Source: Bacillus sp. BA3 (lineage in GTDB: Bacteria > Bacillota > Bacilli > Bacillales > DSM-1321). Taken from it: a stretch of DNA of 64,000 nt. The stretch covers positions 124,001 through 188,000 of the forward strand of contig PIZR01000002.1 of NCBI GenBank assembly GCA_002835675.1, in the 5' to 3' direction. How positions within the stretch are numbered: position 1 is the stretch's first letter; each line of letters opens with the position of its first letter. The position numbers were made by a program, and so were the translations under genes. Below the pieces are notes generated by a model. It saw nothing but the letters and a program-made list of their open reading frames with translations. It ran no database searches and had not been told where the DNA came from. Below, one piece after another: positions 10,681 to 19,214 of this stretch.

Positions 10681-11091
10681 TTATATGATAACGTTTTGTA
10701 AGCCATGTTTTGTTCCTCAGTACTGCAAGCGACTCGCGTCTCGTACTTCGGCGGTAATCATCTATCTACAGAAGCATATGCTTCTGTCCTTCTCCTCGTT
10801 CAATTCCAAGGAAGAAAGCGCCCCTACCATTAATTTGGGTTTCTCGCTCGTGGGGTTTACCTCGTTCCACCCTTTACATTTCTGTAAGGCTACGTCACTG
10901 TGGCACTTTTATAGGTATTCATGCCATATCCAAAAGGACTTAGGCATTTTCCCAGCCGTCAGCAATCCAAGATTGCTGCCCAAGCTTATTTTTTCGCCAG
11001 GCACGAACACTACGGACATCGCAGTCCGTGCGAGCATGGACTTTCCTCAACTGCATAAATGCAGCAGCAATTACCCAAACGTTAACATAAC
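10681..11091 (-). ncRNA. rnpB: RNase P RNA, type B
   Basis: The minus strand follows B. subtilis rnpB closely: GAGGAAAGTCCATGCTCGC (P4 region), CCGTAGTGTTCGTGCC, GTGCCACAGTGACG, GGTAAACCCC and CGAGCGAGAAACCCAAATT, then ACAGAA-N-TGCTTCTGTAGATAG and GAACAAAACATGGCTTACA. The P5.1/P15.1-type layout is that of Bacillus type B RNA. The 5' end is set at 11091, a G seven bases after a TATAAT. The 3' end is approximate. This RNA matures tRNA 5' ends with the RnpA protein. Open frames on the other strand here are shadows. Confidence 0.97.
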
Positions 11092-11098
11092 ATAATTG

Positions 11099-11127
11099 AT
11101 TATACTCCATTATTCACGAAAACACAA
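11099..11127 (-). promoter_or_regulatory. Promoter of rnpB
   Basis: On the minus strand TTGTGT (11122-11127), a 17-nt spacer, then TATAAT (11099-11104), placing +1 at the first base of the mature-like 5' end. Confidence 0.75.
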
Positions 11128-11162
11128 TACCAAAATCATTTTCACTTTTACAATGCAAAATC

Positions 11163-11474
11163 TCAGTCAAAAAGCTTGTTACCAAAAACGTGCTTTTCCA
11201 AGTTGGATAACCGTTTAAGGATGTCAAAGTTAGTGGTTCCCGGAGTGGCACTGGGAGCAGGTTGATTTGGACGTTTTGTACTCTCTTCGGCTTGTTTTTT
11301 CAATTTAAGATTTTCTTGTTTAAGATCTTCAATTTCCTGATGGAACACTTCATAATCTTTAATGATCAGATCCAGGAATTGATCCACATCTTCAGGTTTA
11401 TAACCGCGCATGGCTGTTTTAAAATCTTTTTCAAGAATATCTTTAGCCGTTAATTTTATCTTATCGGATAGCAT
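11163..11474 (-). CDS. gpsB: Cell division regulator GpsB
   Basis: A 103-residue DivIVA-like protein. The N-terminal membrane-binding domain has [11 protein letters not shown] and [14 protein letters not shown] (residues 8-34), then a coiled coil to about residue 68. A Pro/Ser/Thr linker follows, and the C-terminal trimerisation helix is [14 protein letters not shown]. GpsB shuttles between division site and side wall and guides PBP1 (PonA, encoded at 22,014-24,764). Its place before rnpB matches B. subtilis. Confidence 0.96.
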   Translation of the reverse strand: MLSDKIKLTAKDILEKDFKTAMRGYKPEDVDQFLDLIIKDYEVFHQEIEDLKQENLKLKKQAEESTKRPNQPAPSATPGTTNFDILKRLSNLEKHVFGNKLFD

Positions 11475-11677
11475 AAGACTTCACCTCAATACTTTCGCCA
11501 ATACAATCGACTTTTTATTATTTTTTCAAATCTGCTTGGGTTTGTCAACGAAACACCATTTTGTAAGCTTACTGTTTCAGAGAACGATATGTAATCCCAT
11601 TAAATCTGTATCTAAATTTCATCATAATATGATTATGCTTTAGAAACAACTTTTAATCCATAATTATTTTCACTCCA

Positions 11678-12229
11678 TCATTCTTCGGACCAGCTGGCTT
11701 CTTCCGCAGCCAGTTGCAGATCATCAAAGTTTATCTGAAAGATGGGGTATGGCTGTGTTTCCGCCTTTTTCATCGCCTCGAAATAAGGATATCGGGCTGA
11801 TCCTTCTTTTTCAGCTTCGAAAATGATGAGCATGGCATCGCTTTTATGGACCATATACCTATTTTTGGTTTTCAGCTGTTGTGGCCCTTCATATGGTTTG
11901 TTGAAAATGGATTCGACAAAATCGGCACGGGCCAATATGGATCGGTAGTAATCTTGATTCGTCTCGTTCCATGACTCTTCCTGTTTCAGAAAAGGAGTAA
12001 GCACCCCTAATTTAAGCTGATGATATTCTTCCTGTAATTCGAACACCACTTCGGCACCCCATAGTTCCGTACCCAACTGACCTGAGATGATCACCCATTC
12101 CAGCCCGTCTTCCACCAATGGCAGGAGACGCTCCTTCATCGCTTTCTTTATATATTTTACGGCTTCATGGTCATTTTTGAATATCCCGAATTCAAAAGCT
12201 TTGTAGCCCGTCATATACAAAACCTTCAT
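11678..12229 (-). CDS. ypsA: YpsA family protein (SLOG/Rossmann fold)
   Basis: A 183-residue protein of the YpsA family (DUF1273), of the SLOG Rossmann-like superfamily thought to bind nucleotide-sugar or ADP-ribose-like ligands. The start at 12229 (MKVLYMTGYKAFEFGIFKND) is chosen because it aligns with B. subtilis YpsA; AAAGGAG lies 12 nt upstream. G-x-E-W-V-I-I-S-G-Q-L-G-x-E-L-W-G is the conserved ligand-loop region. In B. subtilis and Staphylococcus, YpsA overproduction affects cell division. It is followed by gpsB as in B. subtilis. Confidence 0.9.
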   Translation of the reverse strand: MKVLYMTGYKAFEFGIFKNDHEAVKYIKKAMKERLLPLVEDGLEWVIISGQLGTELWGAEVVFELQEEYHQLKLGVLTPFLKQEESWNETNQDYYRSILARADFVESIFNKPYEGPQQLKTKNRYMVHKSDAMLIIFEAEKEGSARYPYFEAMKKAETQPYPIFQINFDDLQLAAEEASWSEE

Positions 12230-12293
12230 CTCTTGGCTAATCTCCTTTAACATGATTATGTATGAAAACAAGGGCTTAATAAGCCCTTATTTT

Positions 12294-12914
12294 TTAGTAT
12301 CCGAAATGCTTAGGTGGACAGCATGGGTTTTGCGGCGGCCTGCCACAAATCAAGTGTTGATTATAGCACTCGTTCACCACGGATTGAGTATGCGGGAAAT
12401 AATGCTTATACGTGTTCACATGTTTATTGACATTTGTAGTATGTGATGGATGAACGACAGGGATCACTGTGTTCGATACATTCGTATTGACATATTGCTG
12501 TGTTGGAGAGACTTGCGCTGGGGCAACTTGAGATGGAGATGTTTGGGTTGGACCATATTGCGCTGGAGACACAGCAGATGGACCATATTGCGCTGGAGAT
12601 ACAGCAGATGGACCATATTGCGCTGGAGATACAGCAGATGGACTATAGGCTCCCATTACGTTAGAGTTTTTACCAGCTGACGCTCCCATTACGTTGGAGT
12701 TTTTACCGGTTGATGCGCCCATTACTCCAGGTGCGTTCCCGTATGCTCCCATTACATTGGATGCTCCCATTACATTGTTAGATGCGCCCATTACATTGTT
12801 AGATGCGCCCATTACATTGTTAGATGCACCCATTACATTGTTAGATGCACCCATTACATTGTTGGATGCTCCCATTACATTGGGGTTATTTCCTCCACAA
12901 TTACGAAAATACAT
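12294..12914 (-). CDS. cotD: CotD-like spore coat protein with long repeat domain
   Basis: A 206-residue protein. The last ~55 residues (HPSHTTNVNKHVNTYKHYFP and HTQSVVNECYNQHLICG) match the core of B. subtilis CotD, an inner spore-coat protein made in the mother cell, and end with Cys-rich NPCCPPKHFGY. The first ~150 residues are repeats: NVMGASN heptapeptides with variants, then three YGPSAVSPAQ decapeptides, then T/Q/P-rich sequence. B. subtilis CotD is about half this length, so the repeat arm is an added feature. AAAGGGGAC precedes the ATG, and a SigK-like promoter lies upstream. Position between ypsA and yprB is that of cotD. Confidence 0.85.
   Translation of the reverse strand: MYFRNCGGNNPNVMGASNNVMGASNNVMGASNNVMGASNNVMGASNNVMGASNVMGAYGNAPGVMGASTGKNSNVMGASAGKNSNVMGAYSPSAVSPAQYGPSAVSPAQYGPSAVSPAQYGPTQTSPSQVAPAQVSPTQQYVNTNVSNTVIPVVHPSHTTNVNKHVNTYKHYFPHTQSVVNECYNQHLICGRPPQNPCCPPKHFGY
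12551..12640. repeat. Three 30-bp coding repeats in the cotD-like gene
   Basis: Three tandem copies of GACCATATTGCGCTGGAGA-Y-ACAGCAGATG, nearly identical, encoding YGPSAVSPAQ on the minus strand. Their sameness at DNA level points to recent slippage or recombination. Confidence 0.9.
12748..12883. repeat. 21-bp coding repeats in the cotD-like gene
   Basis: About six tandem units of CCCATTACATTGTTAGATG with two further bases, encoding NVMGASN. The copies differ by a few third-position changes. Confidence 0.9.
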
Positions 12915-12960
12915 TTATAATACGTCCCCTTTCATCATGATAAGTTTAGTCTTACCATTA

Positions 12961-12988
12961 CAGACTATGAAAAAAAGGGGATACGTGT
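12961..12988 (-). promoter_or_regulatory. SigK-like promoter of the cotD-like gene
   Basis: On the minus strand ACAC, then GTATCCCCTTTTTTT, then CATAGTCTG. This fits the SigK pattern (AC at -35, CATANNNTA at -10) with one mismatch. A nearly identical arrangement precedes yppG. Confidence 0.5.
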
Positions 12989-13099
12989 ACTGATGAAATG
13001 ACCTATTTATACAGAATAAGTATAAAACGATGGATGGCTGTCAATAAGTACACTATCATTATTATATCTGGCTAACCGTCAAATGAAATGAGGAATTTT

Positions 13100-13195
13100 C
13101 TATAAAAAGGAATAGAGACTGTCTTTTAATGAAGTAAACAAAACTATCGTTAAACAAAGAACTACAAAAAATAGAAATAAAGTCGTTTTATACAT
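13100..13195 (-). CDS. Possible 31-residue single-span membrane protein
   Basis: Within the ~455-bp gap between the cotD-like gene and yprB, a minus-strand frame starts at ATG 13195 with GCGGAG seven nt before it and encodes MYKTTLFLFFVVLCLTIVL, then FTSLKDSLYSFL. A basic N-terminal end followed by about 17 hydrophobic residues is typical of small membrane peptides. The family is unknown and expression is unproven. The rest of the gap is AT-rich without other features. Confidence 0.4.
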   Translation of the reverse strand: MYKTTLFLFFVVLCLTIVLFTSLKDSLYSFL

Positions 13196-13371
13196 TTCTC
13201 CGCTCCGCTTTCACCTTAATTTTATATGATGTAAAGGCATGAAATGAACGCTTCGGAATTTCACCCTCAACTCTTTCCATTTTACACACAATAGTTGAAG
13301 GCTACAATAAATGTATACAAATTTTTTATTTTCGGCCTTTTGCACTAAAAGAAGTTTCTCACTCCCTAATC

Positions 13372-14628
13372 TTATACAGAAATATCCTTTGATTCCTCTT
13401 TCTTTTCGAGCCGCCGGATCCTCTTTTCCAATTCCAACTGTTTTTTCCCCAGGGCGGTCCCTTCCCTAACCATCTCTTGATGCGCGATTATTGAACATTT
13501 TAGAGCATGACCGACGTCCTTAAATTGATGTTCGTATAATTTCGCACATTCAATCTGTGCCTGTACCCTAATTTGCACATTCCCTTTTAAGGCGACTTCC
13601 TTCCAAATTTCCAAAGCTTCATCGAATTGTTTTTGCTTCTTTTTCTGGAAGGCTAATGCATGGCCTGCTATAATCCGATCTTCCTCATTACCCGCTTCCA
13701 ATATTTTTTGATATGTCTCAACTGACTCCTCTTTTTTCCCCAAATAAGCAAGCCATCGTGCAATTTCCATGGACTCTTCCGTATATCCATCGATTTGGAG
13801 GATTTTTCGGGACAAATGAATATACAAAGTGATCAATGATAAGATATCCAATTCATTATGCTTCATGATTCCAAACAGTATTTCCGGATTCTTCCTCTCA
13901 ACAAAATCAAAATAAATCATCGGTGCCAAATATCCAGGAATATCATCCTCCCTATGTACACCTAGAATATCTGTTTCGACAGCTGATAATTTCACTCGTT
14001 CCAATTTGTTTCTCCATAGGCGTCTTGAAGCATGATACAAATCGAAATGTCCGAATTCCGGTAGTTTTGGCACATGTTCCTTTATCAAGGTATGTCTCGT
14101 TTTTAACTGTGGCCAATCAAAGGACTTACCATTATAAGTGACAAGTGTTTCGTAATTGATGTTTTCCAAAAAGCTTTGATAAAGCGGTATTTCACTTCCA
14201 GGCTGCGGAAGGATATGTTGCTTCACGACTACTTCTTCACCTTCTAAATAGGCATACCCTAGTAAAAAAATGGTATTGCCGGCTCCGCCTCCTAGTCCTG
14301 TCGTTTCCGTATCGAAGAAAAACAGATCTTCACTTTTAACGCCCCTGGCGGAAAGTGGATGCTCCAATGAAGTTTGATTCCACTCTTTTACGACCTTTTT
14401 CAGCTCGGAAAATTCATATAACCCGTGTTTGTGATTTATAGGGTAGCGGACTTCCCTAATGAAACAATAGTCACCGTCGAAATGAAAGGAAACGGTATCG
14501 TTCTCAAGCCACTTTTCAAAGTAAGGAATTTCTTCATTCACTTTCTGGTCATTTTCTTCTACAGGAGAAGGTTGTTTCCCTAGGTTCATATGCGTTTTCA
14601 TACGGTTCAATTTATTTTTTAAAGACAT
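13372..14628 (-). CDS. yprB: Exonuclease MrfB (YprB), RNase H fold with TPR-like tail
   Basis: A 418-residue protein with a DEDD-type 3'-5' exonuclease domain. FFFDTETTGLGGG (about residue 105) carries exonuclease motif I, and V-T-Y-N-G-K-S-F-D-W-P motif II. The C-terminal ~130 residues are helical TPR-like repeats. In B. subtilis YprB is MrfB, a nuclease that works with the helicase MrfA in repair of mitomycin C adducts. ATG 14628 is used because AGAGGTG stands 7 nt upstream; an ATG nine codons earlier lacks this. It directly follows yprA (36 bp gap), forming one operon. Confidence 0.93.
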   Translation of the reverse strand: MSLKNKLNRMKTHMNLGKQPSPVEENDQKVNEEIPYFEKWLENDTVSFHFDGDYCFIREVRYPINHKHGLYEFSELKKVVKEWNQTSLEHPLSARGVKSEDLFFFDTETTGLGGGAGNTIFLLGYAYLEGEEVVVKQHILPQPGSEIPLYQSFLENINYETLVTYNGKSFDWPQLKTRHTLIKEHVPKLPEFGHFDLYHASRRLWRNKLERVKLSAVETDILGVHREDDIPGYLAPMIYFDFVERKNPEILFGIMKHNELDILSLITLYIHLSRKILQIDGYTEESMEIARWLAYLGKKEESVETYQKILEAGNEEDRIIAGHALAFQKKKQKQFDEALEIWKEVALKGNVQIRVQAQIECAKLYEHQFKDVGHALKCSIIAHQEMVREGTALGKKQLELEKRIRRLEKKEESKDISV

Positions 14629-14664
14629 GAAATTACACCTCTTTTCACCTATCAATGCAATCTA

Positions 14665-16941
14665 TTAATGTTTTTGCTTACAAAATTGACCTAATAATTG
14701 TTTGGCATCACTCTTGGCTGTTTTCGTTGCGGATTCCGTACCGATACAGGAAGGGCAGCCACTCTCACAAGTGCAATTTTCAATCATTGATATTGTTTCC
14801 AGCAAAATGACTTCAGAGTTTTCATATACTTTATCACTTAACCCTATGCCACCCGGATAACTATCATAGATAAAAATGGTCGGTTTTTCATTATGCGCTG
14901 CTTTAACCTGCGGATAAACATGAATATCATGCGGATCGCACATAACATATAGCGGAATCATGTAATTAAGTGCATGCGACGCACCTATCATTCCTTGTTC
15001 TATTCGATTTTCGTCCCACTTAAATATATCAGGATCCATGGAAAGCATGGCCGAACTCGTATGCAGTTCCATCTCAGGGAGACTGATTGGACCTGAACCA
15101 ATATTTTCATGAGTTTCGAATTTGATTTTTTTGAAGATCGTAGGCATCGCCCGGATTGCGACATCACCAAAAGCAGCTGCTGTGGAAGCGAACGTTCGCT
15201 GTTTATCGACTTCCAATACAGACAATTGAACAGCAAGGTTAGCATCCGTATAATAGTCCACATTGACTTCACGTACATAAGCCTTCTTTTCATCCCAATC
15301 AAGTTCTTCCACCTGAAATTGAATACCCTGGTGCAAATAAATGGCTTCATCGTGAAGAAGGGTCATTGCACTGAAAGTATCCATTTCCCCTATGACCCGA
15401 TTAACCGGTGCATTCGTTTGGTCGATGATCACGACATTTTCCTGTGCCGCTGAGCGCAGGCTGATATTGCTTGCGGGAAAAGCATCATTCATCCAATGCC
15501 ATTTGTCCCCATTTAGGTGTAAGACCCTTTCTTCCGTAAGGAATTCAAGAACGTCGATAATCTCTGTTTTCCCAAAAGTATCGCCTTTTTTAAATGGCAG
15601 CTCATATGCTGCGCATTTTACATGATCAACCAAGATCAAAAGATTATCCGGATTGATTCTTGCAGTTTCTGGATTTCTGGTAAAGAAATAATCGGGATGT
15701 TGTACGATATATTGATCAAGGGCACTGGAACTGCCGACCATGATGATCAATGCTTCACCATGCCTTCTTCCTGCTCGCCCAGCCTGTTGCCAGGCACTCG
15801 ATATGGATCCAGGGTAACCTGTCATTATGCAAACCTGAAGCTGACCGATATCGACACCCAACTCAAGTGCATTTGTGGAAACCACCCCATAAATGGAACC
15901 ATCCCTGAGGCCTTGTTCAATTTCCCTACGCTGTGTTGGCAGATATCCGCCTCGATAGCCCCTGATCGATTTTGGCCCCAATTGCTTTGACACAAGTTCC
16001 TGTAAATATGTCAATAGAATTTCCACTCGAACCCTACTTCGCGCAAAAACGATGGTTTGTATTTTATTTTTCAAAAATTCATTTGCCAGCTTCCTGACTT
16101 CCAATACCGCACTCCTTCGTATGTTGAGCGGTTTATTGACTATTGGGGGATTATAAAATACAAAATGCTTTTTCCCACTTGGGGCTCCGTTATTATCGAT
16201 CAGGACCATTTGTTTTTCCGTAAGCTCTTCTGCTAACTCCTTTGGGTTATTGATCGTAGCGGAAGTACAGATGAAAACAGGGTCGCTTCCATAAAACTTG
16301 CAGATCCTTTTTAACCTTCTTATGACGTTGGCTGTATGACTTCCGAAAACGCCGCGGTAAATATGAAGTTCATCAATGACCACATACTTCAAGTTTTCAA
16401 ACAAAGAGACCCATTTCGTGTGATGGGGCAGGATTCCCGAATGTAGCATATCAGGATTGGTGATCACGATATGCCCGGCCTGGCGAATTTTTTGCCTGAT
16501 GTTTGAAGGTGTGTCCCCGTCGTATGTATAACTATTTATATTAGCATCCATTTCATCAATCATTTCATTCAATTCGCTTTTTTGGTCATAGCTTAGCGCT
16601 TTTGTCGGAAATATATAAAGCGCCCTGGTTTTTTCATTTTCCAGTATTTTTTGTAGGACCGGCAAATTATAGCATAATGTTTTACCAGAAGCTGTTGGTG
16701 TGACCGCCACAAGGCTATTGCCACTGACAGCAGTGTCGAATGCAGTTGCCTGATGGGTGTACAACCCATTTATCCCCCGTATTTCAAGAGCATGCTTGAT
16801 CTTATCATTCATTGCAGCGGGAAAAGGGACATGTTTTGCCTCTTTCGCTTCAATTATTTGCCAATGTACGATGTTATCTTTAAAATCCTCATTATTTTTT
16901 AAATCCTTAATAACTTCTTGTAAATTTTTTCGCAGTTTCAT
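14665..16941 (-). CDS. yprA: DNA repair helicase MrfA (YprA)
   Basis: A 758-residue superfamily 2 DExH helicase. Motif I is TPTASGKT (residues 81-88), motif II DELH within VVIDELHIYRG, and motif VI Q-Q-A-G-R-A-G-R-R. The C-terminal domain is the DUF1998/MrfA zinc-binding domain, with C723, C725, C729 and C732 in NCTCESGCPSC. B. subtilis MrfA is a 3'-5' helicase acting with MrfB in a UvrABC-independent pathway against mitomycin C damage. GAGGTGG precedes the ATG. First gene of yprA-yprB. Confidence 0.95.
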   Translation of the reverse strand: MKLRKNLQEVIKDLKNNEDFKDNIVHWQIIEAKEAKHVPFPAAMNDKIKHALEIRGINGLYTHQATAFDTAVSGNSLVAVTPTASGKTLCYNLPVLQKILENEKTRALYIFPTKALSYDQKSELNEMIDEMDANINSYTYDGDTPSNIRQKIRQAGHIVITNPDMLHSGILPHHTKWVSLFENLKYVVIDELHIYRGVFGSHTANVIRRLKRICKFYGSDPVFICTSATINNPKELAEELTEKQMVLIDNNGAPSGKKHFVFYNPPIVNKPLNIRRSAVLEVRKLANEFLKNKIQTIVFARSRVRVEILLTYLQELVSKQLGPKSIRGYRGGYLPTQRREIEQGLRDGSIYGVVSTNALELGVDIGQLQVCIMTGYPGSISSAWQQAGRAGRRHGEALIIMVGSSSALDQYIVQHPDYFFTRNPETARINPDNLLILVDHVKCAAYELPFKKGDTFGKTEIIDVLEFLTEERVLHLNGDKWHWMNDAFPASNISLRSAAQENVVIIDQTNAPVNRVIGEMDTFSAMTLLHDEAIYLHQGIQFQVEELDWDEKKAYVREVNVDYYTDANLAVQLSVLEVDKQRTFASTAAAFGDVAIRAMPTIFKKIKFETHENIGSGPISLPEMELHTSSAMLSMDPDIFKWDENRIEQGMIGASHALNYMIPLYVMCDPHDIHVYPQVKAAHNEKPTIFIYDSYPGGIGLSDKVYENSEVILLETISMIENCTCESGCPSCIGTESATKTAKSDAKQLLGQFCKQKH

Positions 16942-17017
16942 ATAACCACCTCATAATCCTATTCTACCGAATGAACGTTCTATGCAAAAGGGAAACTATT
17001 TCCTATTCAAAAAAAAA

Positions 17018-17047
17018 GCTGGAAACGGCAACATCCCGTCTCCAGCT
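17018..17047 (-). terminator. Terminator downstream of the alpha/beta hydrolase gene
   Basis: Stem AGCTGGA-N-ACGG / CCGT-N-TCCAGCT, preceded by eight A residues on the plus strand, i.e. a T-run on the minus strand. Confidence 0.75.
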
Positions 17048-17063
17048 CTGTCTTTTTTATCAT

Positions 17064-17828
17064 TTAATTCTTTTCGGCAAAGCGAATGATTTCTTCGAGT
17101 AGTCTGCTTGGAGCTTCCAGCATTCCCATATGGCCGCTACCCTTAAGTATAACTTCATGGATATGGCTACCTTTTGCAGAAAAGGTTTTTTCAACGGGAA
17201 TTAGCTTATCCTCTTCACCTGCAACCAATAAGACAGGCAGCTTTGTGTCTTTGAGTACATGATTTCTGTCTATTCTGTTCCTCATGGCATGTAAAGACCC
17301 TATCGCACCGCTTTCACTTGTTTTATATCCGATTTCCTTAGTTTGTTCAATATTGGAATCTTCGGGATTAGAGAAAAGCTTTGGTATAAGTCCGTCAATG
17401 AAAGCGGGAATTCCTTCACTTTTGATTTTCTCGACAGATTTTAAGCGCCCAGCCTTTCCTGTTTCATCGTCCGGCAAAGCTGTAGAATGTACCAATGAAA
17501 AACCAGACAATTTCCCAGGAAACCCTTCTGCGAACGCCAAGGTGATATATCCTCCAAGCGAATGACCAAACATATATACCTTTGCGATTTCCAGTTCGTC
17601 CAGTAACGACGCAATATCAGCAGCCATATCATCAATCGAGAAAGATTCCCCTATTTCCTCACTTGCACCATGCCCCCGTAAATCAACGGCAATAACCCGG
17701 TAATCATCCTTTAATTCAGCAATGATGTCACTCCAATATTCATGACTTCCGCAAAATCCATGAATAAACAACAATGTTTTATTTCCTTTCCCGGTATCTA
17801 TGTAGGAAAGCTTGCCATTATCTTTCAT
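17064..17828 (-). CDS. Alpha/beta-fold hydrolase
   Basis: A 254-residue single-domain hydrolase without signal peptide. The oxyanion region is LLFIHGFCGSHEYW (about 23-36), the nucleophile elbow GHSLGG (about 91-96), and the acid and base are likely the Asp of AGEEDKLIPVE and the His of GSGHMGMLE. V-D-L-R-G-H-G-A-S is typical of the esterase, lactonase and haloperoxidase group. Substrate unknown. It is transcribed alone between yprA and the Hsp20 gene. Confidence 0.85.
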   Translation of the reverse strand: MKDNGKLSYIDTGKGNKTLLFIHGFCGSHEYWSDIIAELKDDYRVIAVDLRGHGASEEIGESFSIDDMAADIASLLDELEIAKVYMFGHSLGGYITLAFAEGFPGKLSGFSLVHSTALPDDETGKAGRLKSVEKIKSEGIPAFIDGLIPKLFSNPEDSNIEQTKEIGYKTSESGAIGSLHAMRNRIDRNHVLKDTKLPVLLVAGEEDKLIPVEKTFSAKGSHIHEVILKGSGHMGMLEAPSRLLEEIIRFAEKN

Positions 17829-17969
17829 ATAAATCCCTCATTTCCTTTTCTAATCATTCAGTAACGTTATTCCCTATAGTCCTTTATCTGAAACCCAACA
17901 GCGCATTCACATTTCTTAATTCCTCACATAGCCTATAGGCAAAGGAATTTTTTAGAAAGGAGCACCGTG

Positions 17970-18419
17970 ATGACCTCTTCTGAAAAAAATAATAATCGGA
18001 GAATAGAACCCTTTACCCACTTCATTAACAAAATGGATCGGCTGTTTTCCGAAAGGCCTCCTAAAGGCATGCTGCAATCTCTTGACGATTTCTTCGGTTC
18101 GGCGAAAGAACGCAGCTTTCCGGTTGATGTTCACGAAACGCATTCAGAATATACACTTACCGCTACTTTGCCTGGAATTGCACGCAGCCAAATATCAATT
18201 GATGTACTGGCCCATGCTGTAACCATAACTGCAAAGCAAGTAGATAGAAGACATAAAAATCAAGGAATGTTTCAAAAAGAAGTTTCAGCAGGTACTCTTT
18301 CAAGAACCATTTCTTTTCCAAAACCCATTGATGAAGCAAAAGTCACCGCTCGACATCGCGATGGCATCCTCACGCTTCAGCTACCCAAAATCAGGGGGAA
18401 TCGGATTGAAATCCATTAG
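17970..18419 (+). CDS. Small heat-shock protein (Hsp20/alpha-crystallin family)
   Basis: A 149-residue protein with an alpha-crystallin domain starting at about residue 47 (SFPVDVHETHSEYTLTATLPG) and ending in D-G-I-L-T-L-Q-L-P-K, the usual A-x-x-x-G-V-L-like end. Such proteins hold unfolded proteins as ATP-independent chaperones; in Bacillus some (CotM, CotP) are spore-coat components, and the sporulation-type neighbours make that possible. ATG 17970 is preferred to GTG 17967, as AAAGGAG then sits 7 nt upstream. Confidence 0.88.
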   Translation: MTSSEKNNNRRIEPFTHFINKMDRLFSERPPKGMLQSLDDFFGSAKERSFPVDVHETHSEYTLTATLPGIARSQISIDVLAHAVTITAKQVDRRHKNQGMFQKEVSAGTLSRTISFPKPIDEAKVTARHRDGILTLQLPKIRGNRIEIH

Positions 18420-18427
18420 ACATGAAT

Positions 18428-18473
18428 AAAAGCAGACTTAAAAAGTGGCTGGGTCACTTGTAAGTCTGCTTTT
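18428..18473. terminator. Bidirectional terminator between hsp20 and yppG
   Basis: AAAGCAGACTTA and TAAGTCTGCTTTT arms around a ~20-nt loop, with A/T runs on both sides, between two converging genes. Confidence 0.75.
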
Positions 18474-18487
18474 CCTTTATTCACCAT

Positions 18488-19138
18488 CTAAGCTTTGAAG
18501 AAGCCCCCTACTCCTTTGACCATTGAAGATACTTGAGAAACTGTATTCATCATTTGTCCAGCTGTATTCATCATCTTCGTTATATCCATCGAGCCATCTT
18601 GTGTTTTGAATTGATTCATGACCGATTTGAAACCCGATGGCTGGGGTTTTTGCATGAACTGCTGCTTAGGATATGGATTATGAGCCTGCTGCTGACCTTG
18701 CGGAGGTCTTTTAGCTGGCTGTAGCGGATTGGCGAACGGGCTAAAAGCTTGCGGCTGCTGATTGGACTGGATTGGCTGCATTTGTGCCATTGGCTGGCTT
18801 TGTGCCATTGGCTGCATTTGTGCCATTGGCTGCATTTGTGCCATTGGCTGCATTTGTGCCATTGGCTGCATTACACTGCTGCCCGGATAAGCTCCCACAG
18901 GCATCGCCTGCTGCTGGACAGATTGGAATGGATGATAGGCCGCTTGCTGATAAGGATCATGATATGGTGTCATATAGCCCCCTGTATCCTGGAGATGATA
19001 TGGATACATAAATGGTTGTTCATGATTATTGGGCGGAGGATACGGCATTGGCTGCTGGTACCCTCCCCAATATTCCGTCATTGATTGAGGAAACTGTCCT
19101 TGATTTGGGGAGATATGGTTAAAACCGGATCTCATCAT
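18488..19138 (-). CDS. yppG: YppG-like protein with MQPMAQ repeats
   Basis: A 216-residue Pro/Gln/Met/Tyr-rich protein. The C-terminal region (SGFKSVMNQFKTQDGSMDIT, then MMNTAGQMMNTVSQVSSMVKG and GGFFKA) is the conserved YppG domain. The middle is a run of MQPMAQ hexapeptides and the N-terminal part is rich in PYPPP- and YHDPY-like segments, as in coat or crust proteins. GAGGAGGG precedes the ATG. A SigK-type promoter upstream suggests late mother-cell expression; the role in the spore is inferred. Confidence 0.75.
   Translation of the reverse strand: MMRSGFNHISPNQGQFPQSMTEYWGGYQQPMPYPPPNNHEQPFMYPYHLQDTGGYMTPYHDPYQQAAYHPFQSVQQQAMPVGAYPGSSVMQPMAQMQPMAQMQPMAQMQPMAQSQPMAQMQPIQSNQQPQAFSPFANPLQPAKRPPQGQQQAHNPYPKQQFMQKPQPSGFKSVMNQFKTQDGSMDITKMMNTAGQMMNTVSQVSSMVKGVGGFFKA
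18774..18870. repeat. 18-bp coding repeats in yppG
   Basis: Five to six tandem units of GGCTGCATTTGTGCCATT, one with a G-for-A variation, encoding MQPMAQ on the minus strand. Confidence 0.9.
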
Positions 19139-19177
19139 GTCAATGAGCCCTCCTCTTTTTTCATTACATGGTTCTGA

Positions 19178-19206
19178 TAATATATGAAAAAAGGGGAATA
19201 AAGTGT
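19178..19206 (-). promoter_or_regulatory. SigK-type promoter of yppG
   Basis: On the minus strand AC (19203-19204), TTTATTCCCCTTTTTT, then CATATATTA (19178-19186). The -10 is a perfect CATANNNTA with a 16-nt spacer, and the spacer is almost the same as that before the cotD-like gene. Confidence 0.6.
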
Positions 19207-19214
19207 AGGTATTT

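Noticed and set aside
10667..11095. 142-residue plus-strand frame
   Set aside because: It is fully antisense to rnpB; the RNA match is unmistakable.
12748..12883. Possible CRISPR-like array
   Set aside because: The 21-bp units are directly joined without spacers and encode a peptide repeat.
12450..12993. Plus-strand repeat-encoded frames opposite the cotD-like gene
   Set aside because: They exist only because the coding repeats of cotD keep all frames open.
18749..19084. Plus-strand frames opposite yppG
   Set aside because: Repeat shadows of the MQPMAQ units.
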